Position numbers and translations under genes: made by a program
In this document: positions 25,406-34,544 of the stretch, in pieces
Layout of the letters: each line of letters starts with the position of its first letter
Position numbering within the stretch: position 1 is the stretch's first letter
Notes under the pieces: model-generated
What the model was told of the DNA's origin: nothing
Databases searched by the model: none
The model's input: only the letters and a program-made list of their open reading frames with translations
Source: Exilibacterium sp.
GTDB taxonomy: Bacteria; Pseudomonadota; Gammaproteobacteria; Pseudomonadales; Cellvibrionaceae
Reading direction: 5' to 3'
Assembly (NCBI GenBank): GCA_028280195.1
Contig: JANQMH010000017.1
Span: 51,044 to 115,043, forward strand
DNA: 64,000 nt

Positions 25406-27013
25406 ATGGCCGTGATCGAGTCCCGTATCGACCCCCGGGGTGCCGAGTTCGCCGACAATGCGGCGCTGATGCGGGAATATGTAGACACTTTCCGCCAGCT
25501 CGAACAGGCGGTGGTGCGCGCCGCCGCCGCAAAAAAAGCCCGTTATGAAAAGCGCGGGCTGTTGCTGCCGCGCGAACGGCTGGCGCGCCTGCTCGATGCC
25601 GGCGCGGCGTTTGTGGAGCTGTCCAGCCTGGCCGGCTACAAGCTCTATGACGATCGCGACGGCACTGGAGCCGGCGGCGGCTGTATCGCCGGCATCGGCA
25701 CTGTCTCCGGCGTGCGCTGCCTGATCCGGGTCGATAATTACGCTATCAAGGGCGGCACCATATCCCCTGTTGGCATGGAGAAAGCGCTGCGCATGCAGCA
25801 GATTGCCGTAGAGAATAAGCTGCCGGTGGTAACACTGGCACAGAGCGGCGGCGCCAATCTGCTCTATGCCAACGAGACCTTTGCCCCCGGCGGGCGCGGC
25901 TTTGCCAACCAGGCGCGGATGTCGGCGGCGGGCATTCCGCAGATTACCGTAGTGCATGGCAGTGCCACTGCCGGCGGTGCCTATCAGCCCGGTTTGTCGG
26001 ACTATGTGGTAATGGTGCGCAATCAGGCCGCCATGTATCTGGCCGGGCCGCCGCTGTTGAAGGCCGCCACCGGTGAAGTCGCCGCTGAAGAGGAACTGGG
26101 CGGTGCCGAACTGCACACGGCTATTGCCGGCACTGGCGAATACCTGGCCGAGGACGACGCCGACGGCATTCGCATCGCCCGCGAAATTCTCGCCGCCCTG
26201 CCCTGCAGCGCCGGCCTGCCGGCGGCGCAGGATTACCGCGAGCCGCTCTATTGCGCCGATGAACTGCTTGGTGTCGTGCCGGCGGATGCGAAAACGCCCT
26301 ACGATGTGCGCGAGATTCTCGCCCGCATTGCCGACGGCTCCGAGTTTCTCGACTTCAAGGCTGGCTACGACAGTCAGACCGTCTGCGGCCATATCGCCAT
26401 CGCCGGCCACGGCTGCGGCGTGATCGGCAACAACGGCCCGATTACCGCCGCCGGCGCGGTCAAGGCCGCGCAGTTTATCCAGCTGTGCCAGCAGGCCGCA
26501 CTGCCGATTCTGTTTCTGCACAATACCACCGGTTTTATGGTAGGCACGGAATCCGAACGCAGCGGTATCATCAAACACGGCTCGAAGATGATACAGGCGG
26601 TGGCCAATGCCACGGTGCCGAAGATCAGTATTATCGTCGGCGGTTCCTACGGCGCCGGCAACTACGCCATGTGCGGCCGCGGTTTCGACCCGCGCTTTAT
26701 TTTTGCCTGGCCCAACAGCCGCACCTCGGTAATGGGCGGTGCCCAGGCGGGCAAAGTGCTGCGCATCGTCACCGAGGCCAAAATGCGCGCCGCGGGCCAG
26801 GTCGACGACCGCGCCCTGGACGAACTGGAACAGAATACCGCTGCGGCCATGGATGCCGGCAACACCGCCATCGCCTGTACGGCGCGGCTCTGGGACGACG
26901 GCCTGATCGACCCGCGCGACACCCGCCGCCTGCTCGGCTACCTGCTGCAGGTGTGTCGCGAGGCCGAACAGCGGCCCTTGCACGGCACAACTTTTGGAGT
27001 AGCACGGTTTTAA
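25406..27013 (+). CDS. atuC: Geranyl-CoA / methylcrotonyl-CoA carboxylase beta subunit
   Basis: A 535-residue carboxyltransferase subunit that moves CO2 from carboxybiotin to the gamma-methyl of a beta-methyl enoyl-CoA. Both crotonase-fold halves are present, with GSATAGGAY and LAGPPLLKAATGE in the N half and GGSYGAGNYAMCGRGFDPRF in the C half. At the acyl pocket, where I recall RIFFNQ in methylcrotonyl enzymes, this protein has RGFANQ with smaller side chains, which would suit a larger geranyl-type substrate. The order beta subunit, dehydrogenase, hydratase, alpha subunit equals atuCDEF and differs from the leucine liu operon. Substrate assignment stays inferential. Confidence 0.88.
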   Translation: MAVIESRIDPRGAEFADNAALMREYVDTFRQLEQAVVRAAAAKKARYEKRGLLLPRERLARLLDAGAAFVELSSLAGYKLYDDRDGTGAGGGCIAGIGTVSGVRCLIRVDNYAIKGGTISPVGMEKALRMQQIAVENKLPVVTLAQSGGANLLYANETFAPGGRGFANQARMSAAGIPQITVVHGSATAGGAYQPGLSDYVVMVRNQAAMYLAGPPLLKAATGEVAAEEELGGAELHTAIAGTGEYLAEDDADGIRIAREILAALPCSAGLPAAQDYREPLYCADELLGVVPADAKTPYDVREILARIADGSEFLDFKAGYDSQTVCGHIAIAGHGCGVIGNNGPITAAGAVKAAQFIQLCQQAALPILFLHNTTGFMVGTESERSGIIKHGSKMIQAVANATVPKISIIVGGSYGAGNYAMCGRGFDPRFIFAWPNSRTSVMGGAQAGKVLRIVTEAKMRAAGQVDDRALDELEQNTAAAMDAGNTAIACTARLWDDGLIDPRDTRRLLGYLLQVCREAEQRPLHGTTFGVARF

Positions 27014-27014
27014 C

Positions 27015-27050
27015 GACTCACTAGCAACTAGTAACTAGTGACTAGCGACT
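27015..27050. repeat. Heptamer tandem repeat (CTAGNNA), tract 2
   Basis: Units CTAGCAA, CTAGTAA, CTAGTGA and CTAGCGA follow directly after the carboxylase stop and fill most of the 54-bp gap before the next gene of the operon. It shares CTAGTAACTAGTGACTAGC with tract 1. Confidence 0.9.
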
Positions 27051-27067
27051 AAATTTGGAGATAGGCC

Positions 27068-28228
27068 ATGCGTTTTACCGAAGAGCATGAACAGTTGCGG
27101 CGCACCGTAAGGACCTTTGTCGACAACGAAATCAACCCCCATGTCGACGAATGGGAAGCTGCCGGTGAATTCCCGGCCCATGAACTGTTTAAAAAAATGG
27201 CTGCTATCGGCCTGCTCGGTATTACCAAACCGGAGCAGTACGGCGGCCTCGGCCTCGACTACAGTTACGAGGTGGTATTTGGCGAGGAACTGGGCGCGGC
27301 CACCTGCGGCGGTATACCCATGTCGGTGGGCGTGCAGACGGATATGGCGACCCCGGCCCTGGCCCGCTTTGGCAGTGACGATCTGCGGCGGGAGTTTCTG
27401 GCGCCGGCGGTGGCCGGCGATATGGTCGCCAGTATTGCCGTGTCCGAGCCGGGAGCGGGCTCCGATGTGGCTTCGATAAAAACTGCGGCCAAAAAAGACG
27501 GCGATGACTATGTGATTAACGGCAGCAAGATGTGGATCACTAATTCGCCCCAGGCCGACTTCCTCTGTGTGCTGGCCAGCACCAGCGATGCCAAACCCCA
27601 TGAAAACAAATCCCTGATTATCGTGCCCACCGCCACCGCCGGGGTCAGCATCGGCGCAAAATTAAAAAAGATCGGCATGCGCTGCTCGGATACCGCGCCG
27701 ATATTCTTCGACAATGTGCGCGTGCCGCAGCGCTACCGCATCGGCGATGAGGGCGCGGGATTCACCTACCAGATGCTGCAGTTCCAGGAGGAGCGCCTGT
27801 TCGGCGCCGCCATGTGTATCAAGGGGCTGGAGATTGCCATCGACAGTACCATTGATTACACCCGCGAGCGCCGGGCCTTCGGCCGGCCGCTGCTGGATAA
27901 CCAGGTCATTCACTTCCGCATGGCCGAATTGCAGACTGAGGTAGAGGCCCTGCGCTCGCTGGTATACCGGGCCACGGAAGAATATATCCACGGCGGCGAT
28001 GTCACCATGCTGGCGTCAATGGCGAAACTCAAATGCGGCCGCCTCGGCCGCGAGCTTACCGACGCCTGCCTGCAGTACTGGGGCGGTATGGGCTATATCG
28101 AAGAGACCGTCGTCAACCGCATGTATCGCGACTCCCGTCTTACCTCCATCGGCGGCGGCGCCGATGAGGTGATGCTCGGTATTATCTGCAAACTGATGGG
28201 TATTCTGCCGAAAAAAAACCGGGGGTGA
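27068..28228 (+). CDS. atuD: Acyl-CoA dehydrogenase (citronellyl-CoA dehydrogenase-like)
   Basis: A 386-residue FAD acyl-CoA dehydrogenase. Signatures SEPGAGSDVA and the C-terminal YRDSRLTSIGGGADEVM are clear. The C-terminal position that carries the catalytic Glu in medium-chain enzymes (YEGT) reads GGGA here, whereas FQEERLFGAA supplies a Glu at the place used by isovaleryl-CoA dehydrogenase. That alternative base is typical of enzymes for branched or gamma-methyl substrates, in line with citronellyl-CoA. GGAG precedes the ATG after a heptamer repeat tract. It would create the double bond needed before carboxylation. Confidence 0.9.
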   Translation: MRFTEEHEQLRRTVRTFVDNEINPHVDEWEAAGEFPAHELFKKMAAIGLLGITKPEQYGGLGLDYSYEVVFGEELGAATCGGIPMSVGVQTDMATPALARFGSDDLRREFLAPAVAGDMVASIAVSEPGAGSDVASIKTAAKKDGDDYVINGSKMWITNSPQADFLCVLASTSDAKPHENKSLIIVPTATAGVSIGAKLKKIGMRCSDTAPIFFDNVRVPQRYRIGDEGAGFTYQMLQFQEERLFGAAMCIKGLEIAIDSTIDYTRERRAFGRPLLDNQVIHFRMAELQTEVEALRSLVYRATEEYIHGGDVTMLASMAKLKCGRLGRELTDACLQYWGGMGYIEETVVNRMYRDSRLTSIGGGADEVMLGIICKLMGILPKKNRG

Positions 28229-28234
28229 AATGCC

Positions 28235-29041
28235 GTGGCTCTGCCGGATTGCCAAACACTGATACTGCAGCGGCGCGATCACGCTCTCTTCGCCACACTT
28301 AACCGCCCGCAGTCGCGCAACGCCATGAATCAGCTGATGCTGCAGGAATTAATGGCGGTATTCGATGCGATTGAAACGGATCTCGGGATTCGCGCCGTGG
28401 TACTGGCCGGTGCCGGCGGGCATTTCTGTGCCGGTGGTGATGTCAAGGATATGGCCGCTGCCCACTCGCACGCCGCCGGCGGTGACAGCGAGGCCTTCTA
28501 TAAACTGAACCGGGCCTTTGGCCATTTAATCTCGCGGGTCGGCCGCGCGCCTCAGGTGGTGATCGCTGCGCTGCAGGGAGCGGTTATGGGCGGTGGCTTC
28601 GGTCTGGCCTGCGTATCCGATATGGCCGTTGCCGATCAAAGCGCACGCTTTGCCATGCCGGAAACCAGCCTCGGTATACCGCCGGCGCAGATCGCGCCCT
28701 TTGTCGTCAGCCGTATCGGCCTGACCCAGGCGCGGCGGCTGGCACTGTTGGGCCTGCGCATCGGTGCGGAGGAAGCGGTGCAGCTGGGCATCGTGCATGA
28801 AGTGGTCGCGGGCGATGATACGCTGGCGGCGGCCGTCGACAGAGCGCTGCAACAGGTCAAGCGCTGCGCGCCGCAGGCCAACCGCGTAACCAAGGCGCTG
28901 CTGCTGGATTCACAGCGGCGCGAACTGGAGAGTCTGCTGGATGAGGCGGCCGCGGCGTTTGCCCGGGCGGTGGTCGGGCCGGAGGGCCGGGAAGGCACGC
29001 GGGCGTTTGTGGAGAAGCGCCGGGCGGGGTGGGAGACGTGA
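28235..29041 (+). CDS. atuE: Enoyl-CoA hydratase (isohexenylglutaconyl-CoA hydratase-like)
   Basis: A 268-residue crotonase-fold hydratase beginning at GTG 28235, 6 bp after the dehydrogenase stop. Oxyanion-hole segments are AGAGGHFCAGGD and GAVMGGGFGLAC, and the active-site stretch is FAMPETSLGIPPAQIAPF, which I associate with AtuE-type hydratases. It would add water to the product of the carboxylase. The C-terminus continues to a TGA that overlaps the GTG of the next gene (GTGA). Confidence 0.88.
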   Translation: MALPDCQTLILQRRDHALFATLNRPQSRNAMNQLMLQELMAVFDAIETDLGIRAVVLAGAGGHFCAGGDVKDMAAAHSHAAGGDSEAFYKLNRAFGHLISRVGRAPQVVIAALQGAVMGGGFGLACVSDMAVADQSARFAMPETSLGIPPAQIAPFVVSRIGLTQARRLALLGLRIGAEEAVQLGIVHEVVAGDDTLAAAVDRALQQVKRCAPQANRVTKALLLDSQRRELESLLDEAAAAFARAVVGPEGREGTRAFVEKRRAGWET

Positions 29042-31089
29042 AGGGAAAGATGAAGGGAAAAGTGGAAAGGGAAAAGGGAAAAGGAAGAGCGGTGGGGGCC
29101 GGTTTTGCGGATTTTGGTACGGTGCTGGTTGCCAATCGGGGGGAGATTGCTGTGCGGGTTATGCGCACGGCGAAGCTGGAGGGGTATTTTACGGTTGCGG
29201 TTTATAGTGAGGCCGATGCCGGGGCTCTGCATGTGCGGGAGGCGGATGTGGCGGTTTGTATCGGGCCCGCTGCCGCTGCCGAGTCCTATCTGAATATTGC
29301 CGCTATTGTCGCGGCGGCGGTAAAGACCGGGGCCGATGCGGTGCATCCCGGTTATGGTTTTCTGTCGGAAAACGCCGCTTTTGCGCGCGCCTGTGCCGAT
29401 GCCGGACTGGTCTTTATCGGTCCGCCGGCAGAGGCCATTGCGCTGATGGGCAGTAATCGATTGTCGAAGCTGGCGATGGCAGAGGCCGGCGTGCCCTGTA
29501 TTCCCGGCTACAACGGCGAGCAGCAGAGCGACAGGCGGCTGCTCGCCGAGGCCGAGGCAATCGGCTACCCGTTGATGATCAAGGCGTCCGCCGGTGGGGG
29601 CGGCCGCGGTATGCGCCTGGCACACAGCGGCGAAGACCTGCGGCGGCAGCTGGGTAGCGCCCGCTCGGAAGCCGCCGCTGCCTTTGGCAGCGGCGAGCTG
29701 ATTCTGGAAAAGGCGCTGCAACAGACCCGGCATATCGAAATCCAGATCTTCGCCGACGCCCACGGCAATGTGGTGTACCTGGGCGAAAGGGACTGCTCGG
29801 TGCAGCGCCGCCACCAGAAAGTGGTGGAGGAAGCGCCGTCGCCTTTTGTCGATCCGGCGCTGCGCCGCCGCATGGGCGAGGCGGCGGTGGAAGTGGCCGC
29901 AGCCTGCCACTATCGCGGTGCGGGCACAGTGGAGTTTCTGGTCGATGCCGATAAAAATTTTTACTTCCTGGAAATGAACACTCGCCTGCAGGTGGAGCAT
30001 CCGGTAACTGAAATGATAAGCGGTATTGACCTGGTGGCCTGGCAACTCAGGGTGGCGCGGGGAGAACCGCTGCCGCTTGGCCAGGAGCAGATTGCACTCG
30101 ACGGGCACGCCGTCGAAGCGCGCCTGTATGCGGAGGACCCGCGGCAGGATTTTTTACCGCAGACCGGTACGGTATTGCGCTGGCAGACCGCCGCCGGCGC
30201 GCACCTGCGCAGCGATCATATGCTGGATGAGAACCTGATTGTATCCCCTCACTATGATCCCATGCTGGCAAAGATAGTGGCCTGGGGGGAAAACCGCGAG
30301 CAGGCCTGCCGGCGGCTGCAGCGGGCACTGGCCGATACGGTTTTGCTCGGTGTGGAAAGCAATCTGTTGTTCCTGCAGCGGCTGATAGCCCATCCGCGTT
30401 TTCGCCGCGGAGAAATAACCACCGCATTTCTGCCGCAACACTTCAACGATGACCCGAGTCTGCAGCCGCGCCGGCCAGGCGCTGCAGAGCTGGCGCTGGC
30501 GGCGGCAGTTTTTGATCGCGCCGCCGCGCAGTCCGCCGCTGCCGGCCCGTGGCGGCACTGGCACAGCGGCGGGCCGCTGGACAGCAAGTATCTGCTGCGC
30601 TGCGCTGACAGCCAGTATCCGATCGCGGTAACGGCGCAGCCCGGCGCCGGCGAAACCCGGTACCGCATAAAAGCCGGGGGCGAAGATGTCTGCCTGCGCC
30701 TGCTCGCCCTTAGCGAGCGCCACTGTGTTTATCTGCTCGACGAGGTCCGCCGCAGTGTCGCACTGGTATTTGACGGCAGTGACCTCTACCTCAACCTGCC
30801 CGCCGGCGCCCTGTGTGTCAGCGATATCACCCAGCAGCCCGCCAGCGCCGCCGCCGCCCGCGGCAGCGGCCGGGTAACCGCGCTGATGGACGGCGCGGTG
30901 GTGGATGTGCTGGTCAAGCCCGGCGACCGGGTCAGCGCCGGCGATACGCTGCTGGTACTGGAGGCAATGAAAATGGAACACCCCCTGAAAGCCGATCTCG
31001 ACGGGGTGGTCGACTCAATTCTGGCGCGCGCGGGCGAGCAGGTAAAAGCCCGCCAGCTACTGGCAACGGTTGCCGCCGGCGCGGCCTGA
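29038..31089 (+). CDS. atuF: Biotin-dependent carboxylase alpha subunit (geranyl-CoA carboxylase type)
   Basis: This 683-residue subunit has biotin carboxylase (about 20-470; VLVANRGEIAVRV, the ATP-grasp loop ASAGGGGRGM, EMNTRLQVEH), a linker domain and a C-terminal biotinyl domain with LEAMKM, the biotinylated Lys near residue 645. It charges biotin with CO2 for the beta subunit. The GTG at 29038 overlaps the upstream stop as GTGA. The first 20 residues are a lysine/glycine-rich stretch encoded by a purine heptamer repeat, absent from usual family members, so initiation at GTG 29092 (just before the conserved core) is a real alternative. Confidence 0.9.
   Translation: MKGKMKGKVEREKGKGRAVGAGFADFGTVLVANRGEIAVRVMRTAKLEGYFTVAVYSEADAGALHVREADVAVCIGPAAAAESYLNIAAIVAAAVKTGADAVHPGYGFLSENAAFARACADAGLVFIGPPAEAIALMGSNRLSKLAMAEAGVPCIPGYNGEQQSDRRLLAEAEAIGYPLMIKASAGGGGRGMRLAHSGEDLRRQLGSARSEAAAAFGSGELILEKALQQTRHIEIQIFADAHGNVVYLGERDCSVQRRHQKVVEEAPSPFVDPALRRRMGEAAVEVAAACHYRGAGTVEFLVDADKNFYFLEMNTRLQVEHPVTEMISGIDLVAWQLRVARGEPLPLGQEQIALDGHAVEARLYAEDPRQDFLPQTGTVLRWQTAAGAHLRSDHMLDENLIVSPHYDPMLAKIVAWGENREQACRRLQRALADTVLLGVESNLLFLQRLIAHPRFRRGEITTAFLPQHFNDDPSLQPRRPGAAELALAAAVFDRAAAQSAAAGPWRHWHSGGPLDSKYLLRCADSQYPIAVTAQPGAGETRYRIKAGGEDVCLRLLALSERHCVYLLDEVRRSVALVFDGSDLYLNLPAGALCVSDITQQPASAAAARGSGRVTALMDGAVVDVLVKPGDRVSAGDTLLVLEAMKMEHPLKADLDGVVDSILARAGEQVKARQLLATVAAGAA
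29041..29089. repeat. Purine heptamer repeat (GGGAAAA) at the atuE-atuF junction
   Basis: From 29041 the sequence reads in 7-bp units: AAGGGAA, AGATGAA, GGGAAAA, GTGGAAA, GGGAAAA, GGGAAAA, GGAAGAG. Three units are identical. The tract begins at the upstream stop codon and runs into the apparent start of atuF. Confidence 0.8.
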
Positions 31090-31103
31090 GCAGGGTTTGA
31101 AAC

Positions 31104-32276
31104 ATGACTTTCGATATCGATAGCACGCGTCTCGCCACCCCCTACTATAACGACGGCCATCAGCAGTGGCGCCGGCAGTTGCGGCGCTTTGTGGAGCGGG
31201 AAATCATGCCCTATGTCGACGACTGGGAAGAACAGGGCGAAATGCCGCTTTCCCTGTGGCATAAGGCCGCCGCGATCGGTCTGTTGCAGATGGGTTATCC
31301 CGAGGCCTACGGCGGTATCTCCGAGGGTGTGGATGTGTTTCACAGTATCATTGCCGCCGAAGAACTCGCCCGCTGCGGCGCCGGCGGTGTCGGCGCCTCG
31401 CTAATGGTGCACGGAATCGGCCTGCCGCCGCTGTTAAATTACGGCCCGGAGCCGCTAAAAAGCGAAGTGGCCACTGCCGTACTGCAAGGCGACAAGCACA
31501 TTGCCCTCGCCATTACCGAGCCCGGCGGCGGTTCGGATGTCGCCAATATTCAAACATCGGCGCGGCGCGACGGCAGCGATTACATCGTCAACGGCAGCAA
31601 AACATTTATTACCGGCGGCATGCGCGCCGACTATTTTACTACGGCCGTGCGCACCGGTGGCGAGGGCATGGAAGGCGTTTCACTGCTGTTGATTCCGGCC
31701 GCGGCGGCGGGTTTTTCCCGCACCAGACTGGATAAGAAACAGGGTTGGTGGTGTTCCGATACCGCCACACTGCACTTCGACAATGTGCGCGTTGCCGCCA
31801 GCCACCTGATCGGTGAGGAGAATGCCGGCTTTCTGCCCATCGTCCACAATTTCAATCACGAACGCCTGGCGATGACCGCCAGTGCGCTCGAATCCTCGCG
31901 CGTGTGCCTGCAGGAGGCAGTGGACTGGGCGCAGCAGCGCCATACCTTCGGCCGGCCGCTGTCACAGCGCCAGGTCATCCGCCATAAGTTTGCCGAGATG
32001 CAGCGGCGCATCAACGCCACCCAGGCCTATATGGATACCTGCGCCTGGCAGGTACAGCAGGGCTGCGCCAGCCCCGCCGCCATTTCACTGATGAAAGTGC
32101 AGGCGACCCTGACCATGGAATTCTGCGCGCGCGAAGCCATGCAGGTTATGGGCGGCATCAGCTATATGCGCGAGTGCCGCAGCGAAAGAATTTACCGCGA
32201 GGTGCGGGTCAACGCCATCGGTGGCGGCTCGGAAGAGATAATGCGCGACCTGGCCGTCAGACAGATGGGTATCTAA
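31104..32276 (+). CDS. Second acyl-CoA dehydrogenase of the atu-like operon
   Basis: A 390-residue FAD acyl-CoA dehydrogenase with TEPGGGSDVAN, and RIYREVRVNAIGGGSEEIM near the C-terminus. As in the first dehydrogenase, the C-terminal Glu position is Gly while NFNHERLAM supplies a Glu at the isovaleryl-type position. It occupies the place of the SDR gene atuG in Pseudomonas. It may desaturate the chain-shortened branched acyl-CoA later in the pathway. It starts 14 bp after the carboxylase stop. Confidence 0.9.
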   Translation: MTFDIDSTRLATPYYNDGHQQWRRQLRRFVEREIMPYVDDWEEQGEMPLSLWHKAAAIGLLQMGYPEAYGGISEGVDVFHSIIAAEELARCGAGGVGASLMVHGIGLPPLLNYGPEPLKSEVATAVLQGDKHIALAITEPGGGSDVANIQTSARRDGSDYIVNGSKTFITGGMRADYFTTAVRTGGEGMEGVSLLLIPAAAAGFSRTRLDKKQGWWCSDTATLHFDNVRVAASHLIGEENAGFLPIVHNFNHERLAMTASALESSRVCLQEAVDWAQQRHTFGRPLSQRQVIRHKFAEMQRRINATQAYMDTCAWQVQQGCASPAAISLMKVQATLTMEFCAREAMQVMGGISYMRECRSERIYREVRVNAIGGGSEEIMRDLAVRQMGI

Positions 32277-32292
32277 CGATGAGGGTGATACC

Positions 32293-33903
32293 ATGACAGA
32301 CAGCAATGCCGAGCTAAATAAAAACCTGATCGAACGGGTCGCCATGGGGGATATTCTGCGCCGCCGGGCCCGCGATAGCCGCAACGTTGAAGCTCTGGTG
32401 GAATTTGTCGACGGCGAGCGCCGCGCCGCCAGCTATTTTGAACTCAACCGGCGCGTCAACCGCCTGGTGCACGGGCTGCGCGCCCGGGGGCTGCAACAGG
32501 GCGACAGGGTGGCGCTGCTGGAAGGCAATACCATCGACTTTGCGGTGGTGCAGTTTGCCTGTTATAAAGCGGGCTGGTTTTTCGTGCCGATTAATTTTCT
32601 GCAAAACCCCGACGATATCCGCTATAACTTCAGCCATGCCGAGGTCGGCGCCGTCATTTACAATCCACTGGTGGAAAGCACGGCGCTGGACTGCGGGCGG
32701 GAGCTGGCGCATATCAAACTCACGGTCAATCTCGGCGCTGAGTCCGGATTGGCCGATACCTGTCTGGATGAGGTGATACGCGATCAGCCCGATACGGAAA
32801 TTCTCGATACCCTGATTCGCGATCGCGATACCGCACAGATCATCTACACCAGCGGCACCACCTCCCGCGCCAAAGGTGTCATGACCTCCCATCTGGCGCT
32901 GTTTCTGACTACCCTGAACAATCCGCTGAGCGTGGGTTTTACCCAGCGCCATCGCCATCTTTCGGTACTGCCGCTGTTTCATATTGCCGCGCAGGTCAAT
33001 TATTTATGCACACTGCAGCTCGGCGGCACAGTGGTGCTGTTAAACCAGTTTGATCCGGTGGTGATGGCCGACACCCTCGAGCGGGAAAGAATCCACGGCC
33101 TGGCTTTGCTGCCGATGATGTGGCAGGCACTGCTGGCGGTGCCGGATATCGGGCAGCGTGACTTTTCCGCCATGGAATGCGGCGTCTACGCCATGGCGCC
33201 GATGGCCAGCGAAACGCTGCAGCGCCTGCGCCAAACCTTTGGCTGCCCCTTTCACCTGGGCAGCGGCCAAACCGAATTTACCCCCATCCCCTGCGTATTC
33301 CTCGACAGCTCGGAGACCGAATTCGGCGAAGGTAACTACTGGGGCGTGCCCACACTGCTGGCCGAGCAGGCAGTGCTCGACGATCAGGGCAATGAGCTGC
33401 CGCCCGGCGAAGTGGGCGAGATCTGCTGGCGCGGCCCCCAGTCCATGAACGGTTATCTGCACAACAGCGAGGCCACCGCTGAGGTGCAGCACAACGGCTG
33501 GCACCACAGCGGCGACCTCGGCACCATCGACAGCAAGGGCCAGCTGCTGTTTGTCGACCGCAAGAAGGACATGATCAAAAGCGGCGGTGAAAATATCGCC
33601 AGCTGCCAGGTCGAACAGGTGATCGTGGGTATGGAGGGCGTGATGATTGCCGCCGTGTTCGGCGTGGCCCACCCGCACTGGGGCGAGGCGGTTTGCGCCG
33701 CGGTGCAGGCCGCCCCCGGTGTACAGCTGACCGAGGAGGCTGTACAGCAGTACTGTAAACAGCACCTGGCCGGCTATCAGGTGCCCAAGCGCGTATTGTT
33801 TCCCGATAGTCTGCCGTTCACCGCCAGTGGCAAGGTACAGAAGCAGCCGCTGCGCCGGCAGTATGCAGATCTGTTTAGCGCCACAGCTTCAACAGGCGCC
33901 TGA
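32293..33903 (+). CDS. atuH: AMP-forming acyl-CoA synthetase (AtuH-like)
   Basis: A 536-residue ANL-superfamily ligase that activates a carboxylic acid with ATP and CoA. The P-loop IIYTSGTTSRAKGV lies near residue 183, GSGQTE and HSGDLG are the A4/A7-like motifs, DRKKDMIKSGGENI is the hinge, and a C-terminal GKVQK carries the catalytic Lys. It would make the acyl-CoA that enters the pathway (citronellate or geranate if the atu assignment holds). Last gene of the operon, 16 bp after the dehydrogenase. Confidence 0.92.
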   Translation: MTDSNAELNKNLIERVAMGDILRRRARDSRNVEALVEFVDGERRAASYFELNRRVNRLVHGLRARGLQQGDRVALLEGNTIDFAVVQFACYKAGWFFVPINFLQNPDDIRYNFSHAEVGAVIYNPLVESTALDCGRELAHIKLTVNLGAESGLADTCLDEVIRDQPDTEILDTLIRDRDTAQIIYTSGTTSRAKGVMTSHLALFLTTLNNPLSVGFTQRHRHLSVLPLFHIAAQVNYLCTLQLGGTVVLLNQFDPVVMADTLERERIHGLALLPMMWQALLAVPDIGQRDFSAMECGVYAMAPMASETLQRLRQTFGCPFHLGSGQTEFTPIPCVFLDSSETEFGEGNYWGVPTLLAEQAVLDDQGNELPPGEVGEICWRGPQSMNGYLHNSEATAEVQHNGWHHSGDLGTIDSKGQLLFVDRKKDMIKSGGENIASCQVEQVIVGMEGVMIAAVFGVAHPHWGEAVCAAVQAAPGVQLTEEAVQQYCKQHLAGYQVPKRVLFPDSLPFTASGKVQKQPLRRQYADLFSATASTGA

Positions 33904-33965
33904 TTTATCGCCGCCATTTCTCCATTGGCCTTATCTTTGTCTACACTGAAATAACCAGCCCTGAA

Positions 33966-33993
33966 GCCGGAATATGCCTGTCAGCATTCCGGC
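33966..33993. terminator. Hairpin after the atu-like operon
   Basis: GCCGGAAT and ATTCCGGC form a perfect 8-bp stem with a 12-nt loop, 63 bp after the ligase stop; a second GC-rich hairpin (TGCCCG/CGGGCA) follows by 34036. There is no U-run, so it may be a Rho-dependent or mRNA-stabilising structure. Confidence 0.5.
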
Positions 33994-34073
33994 GCTGGGG
34001 CGGGATTGCCCGATAATGCCTGCCCCTGCGGCGGGCATTTGACGTAAGAAAAGTCGATAAAGTCCAAAGGTTT

Positions 34074-34544
34074 ATGCAGAAAAAAGAACTCTTGCTGGTC
34101 GCGGTGGCCACGGTGCTGGTAGTTAACCTCTCCATTGCCGGGACCCTGCTGGCCAGCGGCTATTTTGCCGGGGAGGACGAGGCTGCAGAGCAGGCTCCGC
34201 AACAGGAGGTCGCGGCGGACAGCGACGCCGAGGCGACAGCGGACGGAGCTGCCGGGCAGGGCCCCGCAGAACCAAAACCCTCTGCGGCCGAATACCTCCA
34301 CAGCATGGCCGAAGCGATGTATATCTGCGAGGATAAATTTCTCGCTTCTACCGCCGGGGTCAACAAGAGTTACGAGTTCAAGCACTCGGAGAGCTACTTT
34401 TCCGAAGAAGATGAAATCTACCGCATCTTTATCGAGTTTGAGACCATCGGCAAACCCGGTATGCCGGCGCAGGCCTCGAGTGTGATGTGCGATGTCTCGG
34501 CGCCCAAGCGGACGGTTGCGGGATATAAGGTCTTGCCCTTGTAG
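34074..34544 (+). CDS. Membrane-anchored hypothetical protein
   Basis: A 156-residue protein of unknown function. It has one N-terminal membrane segment (about 7-28), an acidic Ala/Glu/Asp/Gln linker (about 33-75), and a small globular C-terminal domain (about 80-156) with two cysteines (MYICEDK, VMCDVS) that may pair. It is likely anchored in the inner membrane with the domain outside. It stands alone between the atu-like operon and a PEP-CTERM gene. Confidence 0.75.
   Translation: MQKKELLLVAVATVLVVNLSIAGTLLASGYFAGEDEAAEQAPQQEVAADSDAEATADGAAGQGPAEPKPSAAEYLHSMAEAMYICEDKFLASTAGVNKSYEFKHSESYFSEEDEIYRIFIEFETIGKPGMPAQASSVMCDVSAPKRTVAGYKVLPL

Noticed and set aside
24389..26983. 864-codon minus-strand frame opposite the SDR and carboxylase genes
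   Set aside because: Composition is His/Ala/Gly-rich with no recognisable domain, while the plus strand carries two clear enzyme families in operon spacing.
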